Source: Nocardia nova NBRC 15556
GTDB lineage: Bacteria > Actinomycetota > Actinomycetes > Mycobacteriales > Mycobacteriaceae
Reading direction: 5' to 3'
Assembly (NCBI RefSeq): GCF_001613005.1
Contig: NZ_BDBN01000050.1
Span: forward strand, 1 to 64,000
DNA length: 64,000 nt
Shown in pieces: positions 24,312-30,822 of the stretch (the stretch's first letter is position 1; each line of letters opens with the position of its first letter). Under the pieces are notes generated by a model. It was not told where the DNA came from. It worked only from the letters and a program-made list of their open reading frames with translations, and ran no database searches. A program made the position numbers and the translations under genes.

Positions 24312-24560
24312 CCCTCCGCTGACCTGCGGTGACCGTCCACGTCGATGCGCCGCACCCACGTGGCCCGGTATCGAAAGCGGTCCTGTTGTGCGGACTCGTA
24401 GTCGAATTCCACGCGATCGCCCGCGGCCAGCTCTCGAAAGCCCTCGCCCTCGATAGCGCTGAAGTGCACCCAGGCGTCGCAGCCGTCCGGGAGTTTCCGC
24501 CGCGGCGATCGCGCCCCAACCCTTCGCCGGACGGAAGAATTTCACGGTTCCGATCGCCAT
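24308..24560 (-). pseudogene. Cold-shock domain protein gene with a single-base frameshift
   Basis: The start (MAIGTVKFFRPAKGWGAI) is a clear cold-shock domain N-terminus with the nucleic-acid-binding KGWGAI strand. After AAAE the frame is lost: one extra A:T pair in the TTT run at 24494-24496 shifts it. In the next frame the rest of the domain is intact (LPDGCDAWVHFSAIEGEGF, then LAAGDRVEFDYESAQQDRF and a basic tail), ending with TAG at 24308. Joined, it would give a protein of about 83 residues. It is either a recent inactivation or a sequence error. A strong ribosome site 34 bases upstream serves a short out-of-frame ORF rather than this ATG. Confidence 0.8.
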
Positions 24561-24646
24561 CGGTCCATGATGTCAGTCGCGACGGCGGTCATGACTACCT
24601 TCTTTCCTTGGAGGACAGTCTTTTTCGGGCATGACGGAGCGCCGGG

Positions 24647-24662
24647 CCGGGCGGTCGCCCGG
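24647..24662 (-). terminator. GC-rich hairpin after the GlxA-family regulator gene
   Basis: CCGGGCG-GT-CGCCCGG is a perfect 7-bp stem with a very short loop, flanked by further complementary CCGG tracts. It lies about 20 bases past the regulator's stop codon (24683) and could stop its transcript before the cold-shock gene. Confidence 0.45.
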
Positions 24663-24682
24663 TCCGGTCGTCGCAGGGAAGA

Positions 24683-25666
24683 TCAGGCGGAGGTGCGGAA
24701 CCGCCGGCGGTACGCGCCGGGGTTGGTACCCAGCCGTCGCAGGAACGCCCGGTGCAGGGTCTCCACCGAACCCAGTCCGGCGGACCGGGCTACGCGCGAT
24801 AGCGGGAAGTCGCTGGTTTCCAGCAACCGCCGGGCCGACTCGACGCGCGCGGCTTCGACGTAGGCGGCCACGGTGAGCCCCATCTCCTGCCGGAACACCC
24901 GCGCGAAATGCCGCTCGCTCAGGCACATTCGGCTCGCCAGTGCGGCGGCGGACAAATCGTCGTCGAGATTTTCCGCGATGTAGGTACGCAGTTGTTCGAT
25001 ATCGCGGCGGGCCGGTGACGGACGGCTCAACGGCACGCTGAACTGACTCTGGCCGCCCTGCCGGCGCAGGTAGACGACGAGTTGGCGGGCCACCGACAAC
25101 GCCAGATCCTCGCCGTGGTCGTCGGCGACCAGCGCCATGGCGAGATCCAGGCAGGCACTGATTCCGGCGCCGGTCCACACCCGGCCCGCACGCACGAAGA
25201 TCGGATCCGGATCCACCACGACCGCCGGATGGTCCGCGGCCAGCTGTCCGGCCGTCGACCAATGGGTGGTGGCCGTTTTCCCGTCCAGCAGTCCGGCGGC
25301 CGCCAGCAGATGCGCACCCACACAGACCGAGGCGATCCGGCCGGTGCGCGGCGCGACCTCGCGCAGCCAGCGAACCACCTCGTCGTCGACGCGGGCGAGC
25401 GGGCCGGACGGCGCCGGATCCACCGCGCCCGGCACGATGAGAGTGTCCACGCCCGAGTCGATGTCGTCGAAGGCCAGATCGGTGACCAGCCGGATGCCGG
25501 CCGAGGTGCGCACCACACCTCCCTCCGGTCCCGCCAGTAACACCTCGTAGTCGGCGCTACCGCCGCTCTCCCGATTGGCTAGTGCGAACACCTCCGCCGG
25601 TCCGGTGACGTCGAGCAGATCCACGTCCGGAAAGGCCGCGATAACCACACGATGCTTCGATGACAT
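24683..25666 (-). CDS. GlxA-family (DJ-1/PfpI plus AraC) transcriptional regulator
   Basis: The regulator has 327 residues in two parts. Residues 1 to about 190 are a DJ-1/PfpI-like domain (FPDVDLLDVTGPAEVFALAN, then ASVCVGAHLLAAAGLLDGK with the nucleophile-elbow Cys). The C-terminal 100 residues hold two AraC-type helix-turn-helix units (LSAAALASRMCLSERHFARV and FPLSRVARSAGLGSVETL). The DJ-1 domain in this family acts as a sensor and is not known to be a protease. The ATG at 25666 has AGAGGA upstream. It follows the MFS gene on the same strand by 60 bases, and may regulate it. Confidence 0.88.
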   Translation of the reverse strand: MSSKHRVVIAAFPDVDLLDVTGPAEVFALANRESGGSADYEVLLAGPEGGVVRTSAGIRLVTDLAFDDIDSGVDTLIVPGAVDPAPSGPLARVDDEVVRWLREVAPRTGRIASVCVGAHLLAAAGLLDGKTATTHWSTAGQLAADHPAVVVDPDPIFVRAGRVWTGAGISACLDLAMALVADDHGEDLALSVARQLVVYLRRQGGQSQFSVPLSRPSPARRDIEQLRTYIAENLDDDLSAAALASRMCLSERHFARVFRQEMGLTVAAYVEAARVESARRLLETSDFPLSRVARSAGLGSVETLHRAFLRRLGTNPGAYRRRFRTSA

Positions 25667-25726
25667 GGCTCCCATCCTCTGGGTTGCCCCGTGGCGATCG
25701 CAACGACGGATCACTGTCGGATCCGG

Positions 25727-27115
25727 TCATGTGCGCGGACGGAACGCCCACCCCGCTGCCGCGGCCAGCAATCCCATCGCCGCCATATAGAGCCAGCCGG
25801 CGCGGAAATCGGCGAGGTCGTAGCCCGCGGTGCGGGTGAGGATCGCGGTCAGCACGGCGACGCCGAGTGCCGACGCGGTCTGGCGCGCCATCATCAACGT
25901 GCCCGAACCCAGGGACAGTTGATCCGGCGGCAGCAACGACGAGGCGCCGAACAGCGGCGGTTGCAGCAGGGCCGTACTGACGCCCGCGAGCACGGCTCCC
26001 GGCAGGAAGACCAGCGGATACGAAGCGCCGCAAGCGCTCAGAGCGATCCACCACCCCGCGCCCGCCGCGATGGCGAGCCCACCCAGCGCGGCGGAGGCAC
26101 GGGCGCCGATGCGAGCGACGAGGCGGCCGGACAGTGGTGACACCAGCAGGCAGCTGATCGGAATCGGTGCGATCCCCAGGCTGGCTCCCAGTTCGGAGTA
26201 GTGCCACTGCGCGGTGAGATACAGGGTGCCCGAGAGCAAGAGGGCCGCGAAGGCCAGGTAGTAGCAGAACACGCCGAGGGTGGCGATGCGAAACATGCTG
26301 TGCCGCAACACAGCCGGGCTCACCACCGGATCGGGATGGTGTCGCACGTGGTAGGTGAAGGCCGCCGCGAGTGCGACCGCTGCGGCCAGTGTCGCGACCG
26401 TGGCCGCCGACCCGTAGCCCCACGCTGCGGCTTGAACGAAGACGGTCGTCAGTGCCGCGGTGGCGCCGAGAATCAGTGCGGCGCCGAGCAGGTCGAGCCG
26501 GCGCCGCACCCGCGCCCGGATGTCGGGCAGTACCCGCCATCCGACAGCGAGCGCCGCCATCGTGATCGGCACGTTCAGCCAGAAGATCCACCGCCACCCC
26601 CATTCGAGCAGCAGACCGCCGATCACCGGGCCGCTACTGGCGCCCGCCGCGGCGATCGCGGTCCAGATCCCCATCACCGTCGGATGTTCACGAACGTCGA
26701 AGGAGGGCAACACGAGTCCGAGGCCGGTCGGAACCAGCAGCGCCGCCGCCGCGGCCTGCACGACCCGCGCGGCGATCAAGACCACCAGTGTCGGCGCGAC
26801 CGCGCAGCCGATCGAGGCCACGCCGAAAAGTGTCATCCCGATGAGGAATCCACGTCGGCGGCCGGTGTCGTCGGCCAGACGGCCCGCGGGAACCAGCAGT
26901 GCGGCCATCACGATCGTGTAGGCGTTGAGCACCCACGACACGGTGTTCGGAGAGGCGCCGGCGAAGGAGGTCTGCAGGGTCGGGAAGGCGACGGTGACTG
27001 CGAAGAGGTCGAGAATCGCGAGAAATTGCGCGACGCTCGCCACCGCCAGAATCCGCCACCGCCGCGGCGATCGGGTGATCGGCGTATCCGCGCGAACATT
27101 GGCCGTAATTGTCAT
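25727..27115 (-). CDS. MFS drug transporter (DHA2/EmrB-type)
   Basis: This 462-residue major facilitator has the sequence traits of drug:H+ antiporters. Motif A after the second helix reads PAGRLADDTGRRRG, the first helix is FLAILDLFAVTVAFPTLQ (motif D1-like), and motif C region GLLLEWGWRWIFWLNVP follows. At least 12 hydrophobic segments can be counted, with 14 likely. It would export small hydrophobic compounds. It is divergent from a second GlxA-type regulator at 27187, with a symmetrical site between them, and on the same strand as the GlxA-type regulator downstream. It has no sequence link to the catabolic enzymes around it. Confidence 0.88.
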   Translation of the reverse strand: MTITANVRADTPITRSPRRWRILAVASVAQFLAILDLFAVTVAFPTLQTSFAGASPNTVSWVLNAYTIVMAALLVPAGRLADDTGRRRGFLIGMTLFGVASIGCAVAPTLVVLIAARVVQAAAAALLVPTGLGLVLPSFDVREHPTVMGIWTAIAAAGASSGPVIGGLLLEWGWRWIFWLNVPITMAALAVGWRVLPDIRARVRRRLDLLGAALILGATAALTTVFVQAAAWGYGSAATVATLAAAVALAAAFTYHVRHHPDPVVSPAVLRHSMFRIATLGVFCYYLAFAALLLSGTLYLTAQWHYSELGASLGIAPIPISCLLVSPLSGRLVARIGARASAALGGLAIAAGAGWWIALSACGASYPLVFLPGAVLAGVSTALLQPPLFGASSLLPPDQLSLGSGTLMMARQTASALGVAVLTAILTRTAGYDLADFRAGWLYMAAMGLLAAAAGWAFRPRT

Positions 27116-27152
27116 GTATGCAACTATTCAGTCGCAGAACCATCGGATCGAG

Positions 27153-27166
27153 TGGCAGATTCGCCA
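27153..27166. promoter_or_regulatory. Operator candidate in the divergent MFS / GlxA-type promoter
   Basis: TGGCAGATTCGCCA is nearly palindromic (TGGC..GCCA arms with a symmetric centre except one pair). It lies 20 bases before the regulator start and 38 before the MFS start. TGGC/GCCA half-sites fit what is known of GlxA-type AraC regulators, so autoregulation and control of the pump are plausible. Confidence 0.4.
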
Positions 27167-27186
27167 ACATGCGCTAGATTTCCGAC

Positions 27187-28209
27187 ATGACTGCCGAGGT
27201 GATGCGCGAATCCGGACACGCCGGAACAGTGGCGGTCGCGGTGGCGCCGGGTCAGCCGGTGTTCGAGGTCGCGATCCCGTACCAGGTGTTCTTCGAACCG
27301 CCGCCCGGGGTCGACGCCGAGCAGTGGTATCGACTGCGCATGTGCGGCCCCCGCGGCACCCGGCATGCGACGCTGCGCGATCCGTTCGTCACGCTGACCG
27401 ATTACGACTACGACGATCTGATCGCGGCCGACACCGTGGTCGTCCCGGCGACCCCGAACGTGCGCGCGGAGCCACCCGCCGAATTGGTGGCGGCCGTGCG
27501 CGCGGCCTACGAGGCGGGAGCGCGCATCGCCGCATTGTGTTCGGGCGCTTTCGTTCTCGCGGCGGCCGGTCTGCTCGACGGGCGTCGCATGACCACACAC
27601 TGGAAGCATGTCCCGGCCCTGCTGGAACGGTATCCGCACCTCGATGTCGACGCGAGCGTGCTCTACATCGACGACGGGCAGATTCTCACCAGCGCGGGAA
27701 CCATGGCCGGGATGGATCTGTGTATCCACCTGATCCGCAAGGACCTCGGCTCCCGCGTCGCCAATGCCGCCGCGCGCGGACTGGTGGTGCCGCCGCACCG
27801 CGCGGGCGGGCAGGCGCAGTATCTGCGGAATCCGGTGCCGGTCGACGCGGCCGATCCGGGCGTGGCCGCGACCCTGCAGTGGGCGCTCACCCGGCTCGAC
27901 ACCGTACTGACCGTCGGTGACCTGGCCCGGCACAGCGGACTCAGCGAGCGCACCCTGGCCCGGCGATTCCATGCCGAACTGGGCACGACCCCGCTGCGCT
28001 GGCTGCTCACCCAGCGCATCATCCGAGCGCGAGAATTGCTGGAAACCACCGACCTCGCCGTCGACGTGGTGGCCGAGCGCTGTGGCCTGGGCAGTGCGGC
28101 GAATCTGCGCGCCCACTTCGGGCGTGAGGTGGGTGTGTCACCGAGCGAATACCGTCGGTCGCACCGGAGCAATCGGCACGAGGTGGTCGTGGCGGCGCAA
28201 CAGGCGTAG
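27187..28209 (+). CDS. GlxA-family (DJ-1/PfpI plus AraC) transcriptional regulator
   Basis: The protein has 340 residues with the same two-domain plan as the regulator at 24683 but clearly different sequence. FEVAIPYQVFFEPPPGVDAE and RIAALCSGAFVLAAAGLLDG (Cys elbow) mark the DJ-1-like sensor, and TVGDLARHSGLSERTLARRF with VDVVAERCGLGSAANLRAHF are the two AraC helix-turn-helix units. It is divergent from the MFS pump and is its likely regulator. ATG at 27187 or 27208 could be used; the first is kept. Two GlxA-type genes flanking one pump is unusual and suggests two inducers or an old duplication. Confidence 0.88.
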   Translation: MTAEVMRESGHAGTVAVAVAPGQPVFEVAIPYQVFFEPPPGVDAEQWYRLRMCGPRGTRHATLRDPFVTLTDYDYDDLIAADTVVVPATPNVRAEPPAELVAAVRAAYEAGARIAALCSGAFVLAAAGLLDGRRMTTHWKHVPALLERYPHLDVDASVLYIDDGQILTSAGTMAGMDLCIHLIRKDLGSRVANAAARGLVVPPHRAGGQAQYLRNPVPVDAADPGVAATLQWALTRLDTVLTVGDLARHSGLSERTLARRFHAELGTTPLRWLLTQRIIRARELLETTDLAVDVVAERCGLGSAANLRAHFGREVGVSPSEYRRSHRSNRHEVVVAAQQA

Positions 28210-28224
28210 ACCGGTGCGCCGGCA

Positions 28225-28259
28225 GCGCAGGGGTCCGATGATCGTGACTAACCCTGCGC
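28225..28259. terminator. Possible terminator between convergent genes
   Basis: GCGCAGGG and CCCTGCGC form perfect 8-bp arms around a 19-base loop. The right arm overlaps the last codons of the flavoprotein gene that ends at 28248. Position between two convergent genes supports termination, but the loop is long. Confidence 0.4.
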
Positions 28260-29723
28260 CGCGGCAATTCCCGCGCGGCGGCCGAAGAACGTCCCGTCAC
28301 CGAGCGACGTCCCGCTGATATATCCCTGCCCGTGCAGATTGACCGCCGCGCGGCCGGCGGCGAACAGTCCGGGCATGACGGCGCCATCGATATCCAGGAC
28401 CCGGCCGTGCCTGTCGGTGTGCAAACCGCCGAGCGTGAACACCGAGGCGCCGGTGCCGCGGCGGTCGCCGGCTTCGGCGGGCGGGCGAATGCCGGCGCGC
28501 ACATCGATGGCCGCCAGCGGGGCGCGCAGCGGACGTAACCACCGCGCCGCCTTGTGTTGGTCGGGATCCGTTCCGGCAGCGGCGAATTCGTTGTAGCGGC
28601 ACAGTGTGGCCGCCAATGCGCCCGGCGGCAGATCCATCGCGGCGCCGAGTTCGTCGGCGGTTTCGGCCAGATGGGTCGGCTGCACACCCCAGCGTTGTTC
28701 TTCCGGCACGGCCTCGAACGCTTCCTCGTCGACCACCACCCACACCCGCATACCCTGCGTGAACAACGCCGCCTGGCCGATGCGGCCCGGATAGGTGTCC
28801 TCGTTGACGAAGCGCTGTCCCTTGTCGTTCACCACGATTCCGCGCGCTGCCAGTCCGGGAATCAGGGAAATCCCCACCTGCCCCGTCGACATGTGCCGCA
28901 CCGCCGCACCCGCGGCCTGCGCCATGCGGATGCCGCTGCCGTCGTCGGTACCGGCGCTGACCTTGGTATGGCCGAGCAGCAGCGGGGCGTGCGCGGCGAG
29001 CATCTCGTCGTTGTCGACGAATCCGCCGGTGGTGAGGACACATCCGCGCCGGACTCGAATCGTCAGTTCGCGGCCGTACTGCCGGGCGACCACGCCGGTG
29101 ACCGTGCCGTCGCCGGCGAGAATCAGCGCGGTGGCGGCGGTGTCGAAAAGGGATGTCACACCGGCCGATTCGGTCGCCGCGCTGAGGCATTGCATCAGCA
29201 GGCGACCGCCGAAGTCGTTGGCGGTGGGCCGATGCCCGCGCGGGGCGGGACGGGCGATCTCGGTGAAGGGCCAGCTGTTCTCGCCGAGCCACATCAGGCC
29301 GTCGTCGGTGGGCGGCACCCACGCCGGGGCATCCCAGAGCGACGGTGCGAACGGCACGCCGCGGTCGACCAGCCAGTGGAAATGCTCGACACTGTGCTCG
29401 CAGTAGTCGGCGATCTTCGCGGTGTCGGCGCCGGGGCCGAGGGCGGCGGTCAGGTAGGCGGCCATATCGGCCGGGGTGTCGTCGAAGCCGCAGGCGGTTT
29501 GGATCGGGGTGCCCCCGCCGAGGTAGATCTCACCGCCCGACATCGCCGACGAGCCGCCCGGACCGCCCGCGCGATCGAGCACCAGGACTCGCGCTCCCGT
29601 GCGCGCGGCTTCGAATGCCGCTGCGGCACCGGCGCATCCGTATCCGACGACCAGCACGTCGGTGTCCAGGTCGTAGCGGGTGATCTCGGTCGACGATCGT
29701 GGCGTCACCGCGTGATCCGGCAT
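28248..29723 (-). CDS. FAD-binding oxidoreductase, KstD/fumarate-reductase-like
   Basis: This 491-residue flavoprotein has VLVVGYGCAGAAAAFEAART for FAD, GGSSAMSGGEIYLGGG as flavin loop, GRRAG-type ending NLHGQGYISGTSLGDGTFFG, and a substrate-domain LWDAPAWVPPTDDGLMWLGE. It shares the fold and flavin motifs of KstD, but lacks the PFYAV...PGDLGTKGG strand and the TIGPAM ending seen in the gene at 15270, so it is a different dehydrogenase or reductase of the same superfamily. The ATG at 29723 follows GAGGAGAGG. It is last in the leftward operon that starts with the PEP-utiliser-like gene at 33240, although a hairpin lies just upstream. Confidence 0.8.
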   Translation of the reverse strand: MPDHAVTPRSSTEITRYDLDTDVLVVGYGCAGAAAAFEAARTGARVLVLDRAGGPGGSSAMSGGEIYLGGGTPIQTACGFDDTPADMAAYLTAALGPGADTAKIADYCEHSVEHFHWLVDRGVPFAPSLWDAPAWVPPTDDGLMWLGENSWPFTEIARPAPRGHRPTANDFGGRLLMQCLSAATESAGVTSLFDTAATALILAGDGTVTGVVARQYGRELTIRVRRGCVLTTGGFVDNDEMLAAHAPLLLGHTKVSAGTDDGSGIRMAQAAGAAVRHMSTGQVGISLIPGLAARGIVVNDKGQRFVNEDTYPGRIGQAALFTQGMRVWVVVDEEAFEAVPEEQRWGVQPTHLAETADELGAAMDLPPGALAATLCRYNEFAAAGTDPDQHKAARWLRPLRAPLAAIDVRAGIRPPAEAGDRRGTGASVFTLGGLHTDRHGRVLDIDGAVMPGLFAAGRAAVNLHGQGYISGTSLGDGTFFGRRAGIAAAQG

Positions 29724-29744
29724 GGTCTGCCTCTCCTCGGCGGG

Positions 29745-29772
29745 ACGCCGCGCTCGACGGTGAGCGCGGCGT
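29745..29772. terminator. Intergenic hairpin between phosphatase and flavoprotein genes
   Basis: ACGCCGCGCTC, loop GACGGT, then the exact complement form an 11-bp stem. It lies in the 73-base gap inside the leftward operon and could partly terminate or process the transcript, lowering expression of the flavoprotein relative to the phosphatase. Confidence 0.55.
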
Positions 29773-29796
29773 GCCGGTGGTCGGGTGCGGGTGGGC

Positions 29797-30729
29797 TCAG
29801 CGGCCCGGCTTGTCCAGCAACTTGGCCTTCAGGGCGTCGACCGTCGCCGAGTCCACGCCCAAGCCGTCGGACAGGAACCGATCGAAGGAGCCGTAGGACT
29901 GCTGGACCTGGTCGAAGGAGGCGTCCAGATAATCGGCCTGGACACCCAGAATCGGTTCGAACAGCGACGGATCGGTGACCAGACCCCGCTGCACCAGCGC
30001 ATCCATCTGTGCCTTGTTGCTCGCGGCCAGATAGTCGTTGGACGCCAGGTAGTCCTTGTAGATCTGGCCCTTGGGCACATCCAGCGCCGACATCAGGATC
30101 GCGGTCATCCAGCCGGTGCGGTCCTTACCGGAGGTGCAATGGTAGAGCACCGCATTCGGGGAGTTCGCGATCTCCTTCAGCGCCGAAGCGAACTGCGCCC
30201 GGGCCGAACCGTCGGTGACCAGCCAGCGGTAGTAGTCGCGCATGATCTGCGCGGCCTTCCCGTCGCCGAGCTTGTCCTGCTGCACCTGCGGTCCGCCGGC
30301 GATGATGCTCGACACCATGAGATAGAAATCGTTGTTCGGATCCCAGACCGACTGCGCGCTGTAGGGGATCGACGACGGCAGCTGATCCGGGGCGGCCTTC
30401 ATCTCGTTCGGGCTGCGGAAGTCGATGGCCTTGCCGATCTGCAGCGAGGCCAGCTTCTGCTGATCCGCCGGTGTCAGCCGGTTGAGCGCGTCGGAGCGGT
30501 AGACCAGGCCGAACCGAATCTTCCCGCCTCCGTGCTGCGTCGGATAGCCACCGATATCGCGGGCGTTGGGTGCGGAAATGCCCAGGGACTGTTGCTGATC
30601 CGAGGTGGCCGGCGAGGTGTGGACCAGTGGCGGCGCGGCGAACGCCGGGGTGGTCGCGGCGGGGAGGACGGCGATGAGCGCGGCGGCCAAACCGGCCACC
30701 GACCCCCGCAGGACATGCGAAATCGGCAC
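29797..30729 (-). CDS. Secreted tyrosine-phosphatase-like protein (Y_phosphatase3 family)
   Basis: This 310-residue protein has an N-terminal signal peptide: Arg8, a hydrophobic GLAAALIAVLPAATT core, and a likely cleavage after AFA near residue 31. The mature part is a Y_phosphatase3 enzyme with NARDIGGYPTQHGGG, RSDALNRLTPADQQ, IDFRSPNEM and HCTSGKDRTGWMTAILMSAL as the CX5R phosphate loop. It is the same family as the cytosolic protein at 22761 but works outside the membrane. GTG at 30729 is the start, with AGGAAAGGAA upstream. It follows the PEP-utiliser-like gene by 93 bases. Secretion would let it act on an imported phosphorylated substrate or on the cell envelope. Confidence 0.85.
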   Translation of the reverse strand: MPISHVLRGSVAGLAAALIAVLPAATTPAFAAPPLVHTSPATSDQQQSLGISAPNARDIGGYPTQHGGGKIRFGLVYRSDALNRLTPADQQKLASLQIGKAIDFRSPNEMKAAPDQLPSSIPYSAQSVWDPNNDFYLMVSSIIAGGPQVQQDKLGDGKAAQIMRDYYRWLVTDGSARAQFASALKEIANSPNAVLYHCTSGKDRTGWMTAILMSALDVPKGQIYKDYLASNDYLAASNKAQMDALVQRGLVTDPSLFEPILGVQADYLDASFDQVQQSYGSFDRFLSDGLGVDSATVDALKAKLLDKPGR

Positions 30730-30822
30730 GGGTGGTGTTCCTTTCCTCGAGGTCCGCCGGATCGACGACGGACCACGTCCTGAGCCGCGGGATTCGTTCG
30801 CGCGGCGTCGTTTCGGCGAGCC

